From contig CAWFGG010000001.1 in NCBI GenBank assembly GCA_963815325.1, positions 62,001 to 126,000 of the forward strand: a stretch of DNA of 64,000 nt. The letters are read 5' to 3'. Below, piece after piece: positions 45,367-53,875 of this stretch; within the stretch, counting starts at the first letter, position 1; the number at the start of each line of letters is the position of its first letter. A program made the position numbers and the translations under genes. The notes under the pieces are model-generated. The model did not search any database and had not been told where the DNA came from. It saw only the letters and a program-made list of their open reading frames with translations. The stretch is from JABDII01 sp963815325. Lineage in GTDB: Bacteria > Gemmatimonadota > Gemmatimonadetes > Gemmatimonadales > GWC2-71-9.

Positions 45367-45399
45367 GCATATTATGCATCCCGAGCGGGGTGAGTGCAA
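45367..45399 (-). promoter_or_regulatory. Promoter of the rrf2-heme-copper operon with overlapping inverted repeat
   Basis: On the minus strand TTGCAC (45394-45399), a 17-bp spacer and CATAAT (45371-45376) form a promoter about 60 bases before the Rrf2 ATG. The -10 box lies inside the inverted repeat GCAT-ATT-ATGC (45367-45377), extended to AAGCAT / ATGCATC. Rrf2/NsrR sites are AT-rich inverted repeats with ATGC-like half sites, so this is a candidate autoregulatory operator. TTGACA at 45353-45358 (plus) has no properly spaced -10. Confidence 0.5.
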
Positions 45400-45444
45400 G
45401 ATTGGGCGCCTCGCCCAACCCCCGCACCCATGTTCAGGAGGCCC

Positions 45445-47019
45445 ATGAGATCCTGGGGTAAGCGGCTCGAAGGGGCGGCATTTAGGGTCCTGTCCCGGGC
45501 CGACGCCTTCATGAACCGGCTCTACACCTGGCGCTTCAATCCGCTGTATCACAGCGGGGCGCTGGTGGTGGTGCTGTTCATCGTGGTGACGGTGACTGGG
45601 ATCTATCTGCTTTTTTTCTATCGGGTTAGCGCGCCATACCAGTCGATTGCCAGGCTCCAGGACCAGGTCTGGTTGGGACGCTGGATTCGTTCGTTCCACC
45701 GCTATGCCTCCGACGCGGCGGTGCTTGCGGCCCTGGTTCACGCCTTCCGGGTATTCGCCCAAGGTCGCAGCTGGGGGCCCCGCACCCTGGCCTGGGTCAG
45801 TGGGGTGGCCCTGCTCTCCGTTACCCTGATCTGCGGCTGGACCGGCTACGTCATGGTCTGGGACGAACAGGGCCTGGTCCTGGCCCGGGAGGGAGCTCGG
45901 TTCCTCGATGCCCTCCCGTTGTTCTCCGAGCCCATCAGCCGGGCATTCGTGGGCGACCGGCTCATCCCGAACGCGTTCTTCTTTCTGAACCTCTTCCTGC
46001 ACGTGGCACTTCCGATCGGGATCGGCGTCGTGCTGTGGCTCCACGTCTCGCGGGTGGCCAGGGCCGCGCTCCTGCCACCGCGCGCCCTGAGCTGGGCGGT
46101 CCTGGGCCTCTTGCTCGGACTCTCGGTCCTCTGGCCCGCCGCCCTCGGACCGGCGGCCGACTTGTTTCGATTGCCGCAACAGGCGCCGTTCGATCTGTTC
46201 TACTCAGGCTGGCTCCCGCTCACCAGGAATCTGTCGGCCGGTCTGGTCTGGCTCGTGGGAGGCACACTCGCCGCGATCTTCGTGGCCACCCCATGGTGGA
46301 TCGGCGGCCGCAGCCGACGCGTCGAGTCGATGCAGCCTTCCTTCGTGGTCCAGCGGCTCTGCGATGCCTGCCGAACCTGCTACCTGGATTGCCCCTACGA
46401 AGCGATCGACATGGTGGCGCGCACCGACGGCCGCCCCGGTCTCGTCGCCCGCGTCGATCCGGCGCTCTGCGTCAGCTGCGGTATTTGCGCCGGGTCGTGC
46501 GCCCCGATGGGGGTCGGGCCTCCAAAGCGAACAGGCCGATACCAGGTCGCTGCCGTCGAGCAGTTCATCGCCGAGCACACACTCGGCTCAGACGACATCG
46601 TGATCATTGGATGTTCCTTCGGCGCCGGAAATATCACTCGAGGGACAACGTTCGACGGTGCATGTATCTTTCCGGTCGACTGCGCCGGGAGCATGCATAC
46701 CTCGGTGGTGGAGTACCTGGTACGGTCAGGCGTGGGTGGGGTGCTGATCGTATCTTGCCCCCCGCGCGATTGCTGGCATCGCGAAGGCCCCAAGTGGCTG
46801 GAACAGCGGCTCTATCACGGTCGGGAGGCCGAGCTCAAGGAGCGGGTCGACCGGCGGCGCATCAGGCTGGCCCACGCCGGGCTCGCGGAACCGTACCTCG
46901 TTCGGCAGGTGTTGGCTGAGTTCCGCCGTGAGCTGGCCGCGCTCGAAGTGGCCAGCGCGGAAGAGGATATCGCGCTGAGTATCGAGTGCGCGGCACCGGT
47001 GGAAGAGGTCGAGTCGTGA
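45445..47019 (+). CDS. Cytochrome b / 2x[4Fe-4S] ferredoxin / MvhD-type fusion
   Basis: 524 residues from ATG 45445 (AGGAGG three bases upstream; ATG 45430 and GTG 45394 are also possible). Residues 1-290: cytochrome-b-type helices with two bis-His heme sites, His 85/99 and 186/200, each pair 14 apart as in bc1/b6. Residues 306-352: two [4Fe-4S] motifs CDACRTCYLDCP and CVSCGICAGSCAP. Residues 385-463: MvhD-like domain with several Cys (CSFGAGN, CIFPVDC, CPPRDC). No PEWY Qo motif is seen. It likely passes electrons between the quinone pool and a soluble Fe-S partner. It diverges from the heme-copper operon. Confidence 0.85.
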   Translation: MRSWGKRLEGAAFRVLSRADAFMNRLYTWRFNPLYHSGALVVVLFIVVTVTGIYLLFFYRVSAPYQSIARLQDQVWLGRWIRSFHRYASDAAVLAALVHAFRVFAQGRSWGPRTLAWVSGVALLSVTLICGWTGYVMVWDEQGLVLAREGARFLDALPLFSEPISRAFVGDRLIPNAFFFLNLFLHVALPIGIGVVLWLHVSRVARAALLPPRALSWAVLGLLLGLSVLWPAALGPAADLFRLPQQAPFDLFYSGWLPLTRNLSAGLVWLVGGTLAAIFVATPWWIGGRSRRVESMQPSFVVQRLCDACRTCYLDCPYEAIDMVARTDGRPGLVARVDPALCVSCGICAGSCAPMGVGPPKRTGRYQVAAVEQFIAEHTLGSDDIVIIGCSFGAGNITRGTTFDGACIFPVDCAGSMHTSVVEYLVRSGVGGVLIVSCPPRDCWHREGPKWLEQRLYHGREAELKERVDRRRIRLAHAGLAEPYLVRQVLAEFRRELAALEVASAEEDIALSIECAAPVEEVES

Positions 47020-47564
47020 TGGGACGCCCCGTGGTCATGGCGCTTGGAGCCGTCCTCGCGGTGGGCGGTACGATGGCACTGGGTGCGTTGTCCCAGATTC
47101 CGTACCAACCCGAGGAGGCGACGCACGCCGTGATTCGGCTCGCCTGGCGGGCCCGGGGCGTCGCGGTCAAGGAGTGCCGCACGATGACGCCGGAAGAGCT
47201 GGAGAAGGTGGCGGTTCACATGCGGCGGACCGAAGTGTGCGAAGGGCGTACCCTGCCCTATCAGCTCCGTGCGGTAGTTGACGGCGATGTCCGGGTCGAT
47301 GAAGCCATCGAGGCAGGCGGCGCACGTGGCGACCGGCCGCTCTTCGTGCTCCACGATCTTCCGGTGGCCCCAGGCTCGCACAAAGTGGAGGTCTCATTTA
47401 CTCGCGAGAGAGCGCCCGCAGAGGCTACGGACAGTGCGGAGGTCACCCCGGCCAGGCTGGAACTCGACCGATCGATCGAGGTGGCATCGGGGCAGATCGT
47501 GCTCGTGACCTACGACCCGGATACCAAGACCATGATCGTTCAGGACGCGCCCGCGACTCGTTGA
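47019..47564 (+). CDS. Membrane-anchored hypothetical partner of the cytochrome b fusion
   Basis: 181 residues from ATG 47019, which overlaps the stop of the cytochrome b fusion (TGATG). One N-terminal helix (VVMALGAVLAVGGTMALGAL) is followed by an extracytoplasmic part with Cys near residues 51 and 72 (KECRTM, TEVCEG) and a beta-sandwich-like end (PLFVLHDLPVAPGSHKVEVSFTRE). No known family. Tight coupling suggests an electron-transfer or assembly role with the upstream fusion. Confidence 0.75.
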   Translation: MGRPVVMALGAVLAVGGTMALGALSQIPYQPEEATHAVIRLAWRARGVAVKECRTMTPEELEKVAVHMRRTEVCEGRTLPYQLRAVVDGDVRVDEAIEAGGARGDRPLFVLHDLPVAPGSHKVEVSFTRERAPAEATDSAEVTPARLELDRSIEVASGQIVLVTYDPDTKTMIVQDAPATR

Positions 47565-47607
47565 TCGCTCCCGTGTCCCCTACATGCAAATCCCTTGGAG
47601 ACACCAC

Positions 47608-48931
47608 ATGCCGCAACGCGTGATCATCCTCGGCGCAGCCGGCCGGGACTTCCATAACTTCAATGTCCATTTCCGAACCAACCCTGCCTACGACGTGGTT
47701 GCCTTCACCGCCACCCAGATTCCCAACATCAGCGGGCGCCGCTACCCACCCGAACTCGCGGGCGACCAATATCCCAAGGGCATACCGATCGAGCCCGAGG
47801 ACAACCTCGAGAGCCTGATCCGAAGCCGCGATGTCGATGTGGTGGTCTTCGCCTACAGCGATGTGTCCCATGACTACGTGATGCACTTGGGCTCCCGGGC
47901 GCTGGCGGCCGGCGCCGACTATCTCCTGCTCGGGCCCAAGCACACCATGCTGAGTTCGCGTGTCCCGGTGGTGGCCATCTGCGCGGCGCGCACGGGATCG
48001 GGCAAGAGCCAAACCAGCCGCTATGTGGCGGCCATCTTGAGCGGCTGGGGGAAACGGGTCGTCGTGATCCGTCATCCGATGCCGTACGGCGACTTGGTCA
48101 AGCAAGCGGTCCAGCGCTTCGCGAGCTACGACGACCTCGAGCGGCACGATGTGACCATCGAAGAACGCGAGGAATACGAGCCGCACATCGCCGCGGGCAG
48201 GGTGGTCTACGCCGGTGTCGATTACCAGAAGATCCTGGAACAGGCCGAACAGGAGGCCGACGTCATCATCTGGGACGGCGGCAACAACGACCTGCCGTTC
48301 TACCGGCCGACCTTCCACATCGTCGTCGTCGATCCGCATCGCCCCGGCCACTCGGCCGAGTATCATCCCGGTGAGACCAACGTCCGGATGGCCGACTGCA
48401 TCATCATCAACAAGATGGACACCGCGGCACCGGAGCAGGTTCAGGCCGTGCGGGAAACCGTGACAAAGCTCAACGCCAGGGCCACGATCGTCGAGGCCGA
48501 CAGCCCCATTACCGTAGAGGGCGCCGAACAGATACGAGGCAAGAAGGTCTTGGTGGTCGAAGACGGCCCGACCCTCACCCACGGCGGTATGGCATTCGGC
48601 GCGGGATGGGTGGCGGCCAAACAGCACGGCGCAGCCGAAATCATCGACCCGCGCCCCTATGCCGTGGGCTCCATCGCCCGGACCTTCGAGGCGTATCCCA
48701 CCACCGGGCCGGTCCTTCCGGCCATGGGCTATGGCGACGAGCAGACCGCCGAACTTGGAGCAGACCATCAACGACTCCCCGGCCGACCTCGTCATCATCG
48801 GCACCCCGATCGACCTGCGGCGCATCGTGGACATCAAGAAGCCATCGGTCCGGGTGCGCTACGAACTCGCTGAGCGGGGGGAACCCAAGCTCGAGGGATA
48901 TCTGCGCGAAGCAATCAGCCGTAAACCGTAA
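47608..48931 (+). CDS. Cyclic-2,3-diphosphoglycerate-synthetase-like P-loop protein, frameshifted
   Basis: About 440 residues after repairing one shift at about 48757, where GAACTTGGAG reads correctly only with one base changed. Start ATG 47608 after TTGGAGA. N-terminal Rossmann-like domain (VIILGAAGRDFHNFNVHFR), P-loop AARTGSGKSQTSRY near residue 130, then IIWDGGNNDLPFY, NVRMADCIIINKMD and C-terminal INDSPADLVIIGTPIDLRRI. This family includes the archaeal cyclic 2,3-DPG synthetase, but bacterial members have no established product. Its place in the respiratory island suggests a link to that complex rather than to osmolyte synthesis. Confidence 0.78.
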
Positions 48932-48995
48932 GTCTCGAGTCGCCCGTCGCGAAAAGGAGAGGCCCTCGGACGCTGTTCGCCGCCCGAGGGCTCCT

Positions 48996-49050
48996 CTTAC
49001 TCCTCACTCCTCACTCCTTACTTCCTACCCTCCTACAACCCCACCGCCTA
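48996..49050. repeat. ACTCCTC heptamers with CTACC words
   Basis: CTCCTCACTCCTCACTCCTTACTTCCTACC runs between the convergent cDPGS-like gene and the lipoprotein gene. Confidence 0.75.
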
Positions 49051-49062
49051 CAGTCCTACCCC

Positions 49063-50274
49063 TCAGCTGTCATCCTCGATCTTGATGCTCAGCGCATTCA
49101 GTACCATCGGCGGACCCGCATCAACCAGCTCCGCAGCACCTTCGGCCCTCACGATTCGCTGCGCCTGGACCGCTGCATCCGTCGCTTGGAGCGAGAACAA
49201 ATCACCCGTGGGATCGATCAACTGATCGGTCGCGACCTGCACGACGGTCCCGTTGGCGAGCGTGAGGGTGCGGCCCGCGACGTCGACGCTCGCGACCCGA
49301 TCCTGGAATTCGAGCGCGCCAGGCAGGTTGTCGTCCTCGTCCTCGACCTCGAACTCCACTTCCTTGGCCGTGATGGTGAGCGGGTTGGTGCCGGTCACGT
49401 CGCCCTCCCCTTCGGCTTCGACGATGAGACCGTTCGCCAGCGCTACTGCAACATCACCGAGTGATCGGAGCTCGTCGCTATCATCCGCGTCGTCGACCTC
49501 GGTACCGGTGACGATCTCGATGACCGTGCCGTCGGTCAGCGTGAACGACGATCCGTTCACGGACGCTACGATGCCCTCGAAGTCTCGCTCGGAATTGTCG
49601 TCATCGACCTCGGATTCCAATTCTGTCACGCCGCCGCTCACGTTGAGCACGACGGCCAAGCCAAGGACCGTGAGGATCGCGTCGGGCGGCGGGCTCGCGT
49701 TCGATGCGAAGTTGTCGCCATCGACGTTGATCTCGATCTTCTGGTCGTCGGCCTCGTCGTCCAGCTCCAGCTCGCTCGCGATGAACGTCGCGTCATTAGG
49801 ATCCTGCGGCGCGGCGGCTGGATTCCGCTTCGCCTCGACTGCCGGGTTCCGTCCCACCGCGAGCGCGTCTTGGACCCGCGTGATGAAGTCCTGCATGCTG
49901 ATGCGCTGGCCGTCCTCGGCCTCGAAATCGGTGCTCGCATTGAACGCGACGGTAAAGCCACCGCCCAGGGTCAGCGTCACCGACCCGGCCGGGTCGATCG
50001 AGGAGATCCGGCTCTCGATCTCTTCCTCATCGAACAACTCCTCGCTCTCCTTCACCTCAACCTCGCGGGCAACCAGAGTGCCGTTCACCAGCTTGATCTC
50101 CACACGGTTGGGGCCGCTGACCATAGCATCCTCGAACTCGGGCAGCGTGATCTGCTGGGAGAATTGAGGCAGCGCGCCCCCGCCCCCGCCCCCGCCAGGT
50201 CCCGCCACGCCATCACTGTTGCACGCCGTAAAGAGGGCGGCCATTCCAAGTACCCAAAGACTGCTCGATTTCAC
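49063..50274 (-). CDS. Acidic lipoprotein with DUF5666-like repeats
   Basis: 403 residues. Signal peptide with lipobox ALFTACNS, then a Gly-rich spacer (AGPGGGGGGGA). The mature protein has three or four repeats of a beta unit of the form G-x-V-x-x-V-x-G-x-x-F/L-T-L-x-x-G-T/x-V (SGGVTELESEVDDD; EGIVASVNGSSFTLTDGTVIEI; DRVASVDVAGRTLTLANGTVVQV), the DUF5666 pattern. It is strongly acidic (EVEDEDDN, VDDADDSDE). The role is unknown; the repeats suggest cell-surface structure or ligand binding. Confidence 0.8.
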   Translation of the reverse strand: MKSSSLWVLGMAALFTACNSDGVAGPGGGGGGGALPQFSQQITLPEFEDAMVSGPNRVEIKLVNGTLVAREVEVKESEELFDEEEIESRISSIDPAGSVTLTLGGGFTVAFNASTDFEAEDGQRISMQDFITRVQDALAVGRNPAVEAKRNPAAAPQDPNDATFIASELELDDEADDQKIEINVDGDNFASNASPPPDAILTVLGLAVVLNVSGGVTELESEVDDDNSERDFEGIVASVNGSSFTLTDGTVIEIVTGTEVDDADDSDELRSLGDVAVALANGLIVEAEGEGDVTGTNPLTITAKEVEFEVEDEDDNLPGALEFQDRVASVDVAGRTLTLANGTVVQVATDQLIDPTGDLFSLQATDAAVQAQRIVRAEGAAELVDAGPPMVLNALSIKIEDDS

Positions 50275-50463
50275 GATTCCACCTCCACACGATGTTTGAC
50301 TTTGACACCCTCCTCTAAGGCAACGGCGATGCCAGAGGCGGGCCGACAGTTGTCAATGGTGGAAGTGACGTGAAATCAGTGACTTGGCATGAACCGGCTG
50401 GCGGTCGCGCCGGAGCGGGCCCGTAACGGGACATTACGGGCCGAGTCGGATCGTTACACTCGA

Positions 50464-50949
50464 TCAGGGTTGTTCGGGCGGCTCGGGCGGCGGCTCCGGC
50501 AGGGGATCGGGCCCACCGGGGCCGAAGGCTCGGCGCTGGGCACCGCGTCCCTGGCCGCGGGCGGCCATCTCACGATCGAGTTGCACCCGTTGCTCCTCGG
50601 TCAGGACGGACCGGAGCTCTTGCTGAATCGAGTCCCGATACATCCGAAGGAGGGGAAGAGTCTGTCGCATGAGCGAATCGGTCTTGGGACGAGCCCGCTC
50701 CAGAATCGCACGCATGCTGTCCTTCTGCGCCTGCGACAAGTCGAGCCGCTGGTAGAACCGCGGCAGCTCGCCGGGTCGTGGTGGGCCCGCGGCCCCAAGC
50801 CTGCTGTCCGGTCGATTGGGCGGGCCGCCCCGGACCGCCCGGAATCGTTCGAGGCTCATGCCGAGGATTCCGCCGGCCAGGAAGGCCACGATCAAGAGCA
50901 CGATTCCCCGCGCCCGCACACGCCCAAGCGATTCGATGCCTTCGATCAT
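50464..50949 (-). CDS. Spy/CpxP-like periplasmic protein
   Basis: 161 residues. An N-terminal anchor (GIVLLIVAFLAGGILGMSLERF) is followed by a Pro/Arg-rich linker and a helical part: RLDLSQAQKDSMRAILERARPKTDSLMRQTLPLLRMYRDSIQQELRSVLTEEQRVQLDREM, with the paired LTxEQ motifs of Spy/CpxP/ZraP chaperone-like proteins. The tail is Pro-rich. It overlaps the anti-sigma gene by four bases (ATGA) and is the last gene of a three-gene stress-type operon. It could sense misfolded protein or metals in the periplasm. Confidence 0.8.
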   Translation of the reverse strand: MIEGIESLGRVRARGIVLLIVAFLAGGILGMSLERFRAVRGGPPNRPDSRLGAAGPPRPGELPRFYQRLDLSQAQKDSMRAILERARPKTDSLMRQTLPLLRMYRDSIQQELRSVLTEEQRVQLDREMAARGQGRGAQRRAFGPGGPDPLPEPPPEPPEQP

Positions 50950-51314
50950 TGGCTCACCTCGATGGTTTCCAGGAAGTCGCTCGTGGAGGGCAGCTGGTCA
51001 CCGCGAATCCATGATGCTACCTGAGTCGGTACTCCAAGTGACTCTTCGATTCCGCTCTCGACAACGATGCTGGTGCTGGCTCCAGGTGTTTCACCGAGCC
51101 GCCAGAGGAGTCCGAGCGAGGCCATGATGACAACCGCCGCCGCCGCCAGCAGCGGCCACCACCACTGACCGACTTGCGCGACAGAGCTCGAGCTTTGCCG
51201 GCGCCGTCTGAGCTCGGGCTCCGCGTCGCGCACGATCGCAGAAACCAGGCGCTCGAAGCGCGCCTCGTCATGGGTCGGGTCGAGGGCGGAGAAATCGATG
51301 CGGTCGTCGCTCAT
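50946..51314 (-). CDS. Putative membrane anti-sigma factor
   Basis: 122 residues. A cytoplasmic N-terminus rich in charge (RFERLVSAIVRDAEPELRRRR) precedes one helix (WWWPLLAAAAVVIMASLGLLW) and a periplasmic tail. This is the topology of small anti-sigma factors, and the gene overlaps the ECF sigma gene by four bases (ATGA). No zinc HxxxCxxC motif is visible, so it is not a ZAS type. The call rests mostly on position. Confidence 0.6.
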   Translation of the reverse strand: MSDDRIDFSALDPTHDEARFERLVSAIVRDAEPELRRRRQSSSSVAQVGQWWWPLLAAAAVVIMASLGLLWRLGETPGASTSIVVESGIEESLGVPTQVASWIRGDQLPSTSDFLETIEVSQ

Positions 51315-51880
51315 GACAGGTACTCCTTTACGACGTGAGGGCCCAGGCTCTCACGCATGTGTCGTCGTGCCACAAATAGGTGTTGTCGGGCCGCCACCTC
51401 CGAGATGCCCAGCGACCGGGCAATCTCGAGGTGCTTCCACCCTTCCAAATCATGAAGCAGGACCACCTCGCGCTGCACTTCCGAGAGCTCTCCGAGCGCT
51501 GCTTCCAGGAGTTGGCGAAGTTCGCTTCGTTCGAGGTCTCGGGCCGAGTCCTCGGGGCTTGCGGCGGAGGTGGACTCCAGCGGAACCGTACTCCGGACTG
51601 CTCGGTATTCCCGGTAGTTCCGGGCTCGGTTTCGGACGATTTGGACCACCCACGCGCCGAATTTTTCCGGATTGCGGCACTCCTCCAGCCGCTCCAGCGC
51701 CTTGAGAAAGCCGTCATGGCACACATCCTCGGCATCCATCTGATTCCCCAAGAGAGCCAGAGCCGTGGCATAGGCGGCCCGGAAATGTCGGCGGACCAGT
51801 TCCTCGAAGGCCCGTGCGGCACCCGATCGCGCCTGCTCGACCAGGGCGGCATCCGACACGCTCGCATGGGATTGGTGCAT
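51311..51880 (-). CDS. ECF-family RNA polymerase sigma factor
   Basis: 189 residues from ATG 51880, with AGGAG five bases upstream; the longer frame upstream is a shadow. Region 2: VRRHFRAAYATALALLGNQMDAEDVCHDGFLKALERL, with GAWVVQIVRNRARNYREY (2.3-2.4). Region 4: LGELSEVQREVVLLHDLEGWKHLEIARSLGISEVAARQHLFVARRHMRESL. It directs RNA polymerase to envelope- or stress-response promoters. It leads the operon with an anti-sigma and a Spy-like protein, so it is probably released by a periplasmic signal. Confidence 0.94.
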   Translation of the reverse strand: MHQSHASVSDAALVEQARSGAARAFEELVRRHFRAAYATALALLGNQMDAEDVCHDGFLKALERLEECRNPEKFGAWVVQIVRNRARNYREYRAVRSTVPLESTSAASPEDSARDLERSELRQLLEAALGELSEVQREVVLLHDLEGWKHLEIARSLGISEVAARQHLFVARRHMRESLGPHVVKEYLS

Positions 51881-52047
51881 GGCTCCTATTCCCAGAGACA
51901 GCCAAGCAGGAAGAACCGTTAGTCCGAGCAGTGGGCTGTGCGACCGCCTAACGATTCCATCTCGCCGCCTGTCTTGGTAACCGAGGGCGCCCCCGACTCG
52001 GGGTGACCTTGACCCACGATATCGAAGAACGACCACTGGAGGAAGAC

Positions 52048-52665
52048 ATGACAAGGCAATTCATCCGCGGCGCAGCCGCGACGCTCATCCTGGCTGGAGG
52101 GAGCCTCCTCTTCCTTGGCTGCAGCGAGAGCCAGGCCCTGGAGAGCGAGCTCAATGCCGTCACGGGCCAGGCCCTAGTGCAGCACCCCGTTGATCTCTCA
52201 GGAACCTGGAAGCTGAACCCTGATGCGAGCGACAACCCGCGTGAGCTGCTCGGCAATCGCAGAGGCCAGGCCCCCCGGGCCGGTGCGCGACCGGACAGCG
52301 GCGCCAGAGGCGTCCGCGGGCCGGGCAGGCCAGGGGCCGGCCGGGGAGGTGGACCAGGCGATCGGAACCTCACGATCACCCAGACCGACGAAACGGTGAC
52401 GCTGAGCCACGGCCCCAGGGGATCAATCACCCTCACCCCGAACGGCCAGGCGGTCACCAACGAGGGCCGCGGCGGTGAGCACCAGGTAACCGCCAAGTGG
52501 GAGGGTGAGGTTCTGGTGGTGGAGCACAGCGGACCCCGGGGCGGAACCATGACTCGGTCGTTCCAATTGTCCGCGGATGGGCAACAGCTCATCGTGACCA
52601 ATAAGATCTCAGGTGGCCCGAGCGGAGAGACGGTCGAGTTCCGCACCGTGTTCGACAAGACCTGA
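52048..52665 (+). CDS. Hypothetical lipoprotein
   Basis: 205 residues from ATG 52048 with TGGAGGAAG upstream. The lipobox is LLFLGCSES. The mature protein begins DLSGTWKLNPDASDNP, then a long Gly/Arg/Pro-rich region (RPGAGRGGGPGDRN) and a beta-rich part (NLTITQTDETVTLSHGPRG, TAKWEGEVLVVEHSGPRGG) that resembles lipocalin-like or DUF4488-type folds weakly. I do not assign a function. It diverges from the ECF operon and may be part of its regulon. Confidence 0.7.
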   Translation: MTRQFIRGAAATLILAGGSLLFLGCSESQALESELNAVTGQALVQHPVDLSGTWKLNPDASDNPRELLGNRRGQAPRAGARPDSGARGVRGPGRPGAGRGGGPGDRNLTITQTDETVTLSHGPRGSITLTPNGQAVTNEGRGGEHQVTAKWEGEVLVVEHSGPRGGTMTRSFQLSADGQQLIVTNKISGGPSGETVEFRTVFDKT

Positions 52666-52683
52666 GACCACTTGCTCCAGAAC

Positions 52684-52715
52684 AAGACGGCCGCGCCAAA
52701 TGGCGCGGCCGTCTT
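52684..52715. terminator. Bidirectional terminator
   Basis: A perfect 14-bp stem AAGACGGCCGCGCC / GGCGCGGCCGTCTT with a 4-base AAAT loop lies between the convergent lipoprotein and PDZ genes, with CTTGTT-like tails on both strands. Confidence 0.9.
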
Positions 52716-52735
52716 GCTTGGTTGACTGACCGACG

Positions 52736-53606
52736 TCAGGAGCGCTCGATGCGCACCCGGGGCCTATCCATGCGTCCCGGGTCAACCGAGCGATTGCGCC
52801 AAACGGGCTCGTCCGGAGAATCCGGCACCGTCATGCTGATGGTCTGACGGCGCTGCTTTCGCATGATCGCGAGCTCTACGGTCTCTCCTTGCTCGTACGA
52901 GCCGAGGATGCGCATCGCGTGTGACGGCGTCTTCGGCGTGCGGCCCGCAATGGAGAGGATCACATCGCCTGGCTTCAGGCTGAGCTCCGACCCTTCCGCC
53001 ACACTCACCACCAGGAGCCCTTCCTTGGCGGCGAAAGTACTCGCCGAGATCGGGGTTCAGGCTCACCAACTCGAGCCCGCCCCAGCGGCCGGTGCCGAAG
53101 AACTCAAAGTTGAGGGGGGTCGGCATAAAGCGGAACTCGTTCATTCCGCGCTGGAGGCGCTCCATATCCGGCATCCGGAACGAGAACGAGTTCCCCATAT
53201 CCTCGGCCTCGAGCGTTGCCTTCCGGTTCTCCGCACCGCGACGGTACTCGATCTCCACTTTGTCTCCCGGATCGAGCTTCCGAGCCAGCTCGACCAACTT
53301 CATGCCTGGGCCAGACGCGTCCTCGTCATCGGCCTTGACCCCGGCCAGGGCGGTGCCGTTGAACTTGGTGATGATGTCACCGGCCTCGAGCCCGGCCTTG
53401 TCCGCCGGTCCGTCCGGCACCACCGATTCGACCTCGGCGCCTATCTTGTCCCGAGCCTTGTCGGCCCGGGAGTTCACCATCACCCCGATCCGCCCCCGGC
53501 CGGCGCCGAACGCGAAGACCCTGAGATCCTGGTCCTGCGCCTGTGCCAGGCCCACGGGAACGGTAAGGAGGAGCGCAAGCGCTCCAAAAAGCCACTGTCG
53601 TTTCAT
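52736..53606 (-). CDS. Secreted double-PDZ protein, frameshifted
   Basis: About 289 residues when joined at about 53035 (GGCGGCGAAAG). The first part has a signal peptide (LFGALALLLTVPVGLAQA) and a PDZ domain (RIGVMVNSRADKARDKIGAEVESVVPDGPADKAGLEAGDIITKFNG). After the shift a second PDZ follows (VVSVAEGSELSLKPGDVILSIAGRTPKTPSHAMRIL). No protease domain (no GNSGG or catalytic Ser motif) is present, so it is not DegP. It may be an adaptor that binds C-termini of envelope proteins. Confidence 0.8.
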
Positions 53607-53639
53607 GAGTAACTGTCTCCCTTTTTGGGGTACTTGGGT

Positions 53640-53800
53640 TCTAGTGGTAGGGATTCGGGAGTGGGGTGAATGGTCGCACGGAAGGGACGTCGGAGGGTAG
53701 GGAGGTAGGATTGTGGGATTGCTGGCCGGAAAGCCATCTTGGTCCCTACTTCCTACCAGCCTACTCTCCTACCTCCTGCCACCGTCCCTCCCACCCCTTA
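53640..53800. repeat. Purine/pyrimidine-rich tract (GTAGGGA, CTACCTCC words)
   Basis: The divergent gap of about 270 bases holds GGGTAGGGAGGTAGG on one side (about 53690-53710) and CCTACTTCCTACCAGCCTACTCTCCTACCTCC on the other (about 53745-53775). The two halves are complementary in part and could form a long imperfect hairpin. No gene or clear promoter seen. Confidence 0.55.
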
Positions 53801-53875
53801 CATGCCGGGTTAGATTCCCCACCATTCCCCCTGTCACTTGCTACGCAGCGCTCAGCTCTGCGAGGAGACCGTCCC

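Noticed and set aside
44881..46179. 432-residue protein extending the Rrf2 gene upstream
   Set aside because: The extra part is the antisense shadow of the cytochrome b fusion and is Gln/Glu/His-rich; the Rrf2 family starts at MFSGTSEYAL (45306).
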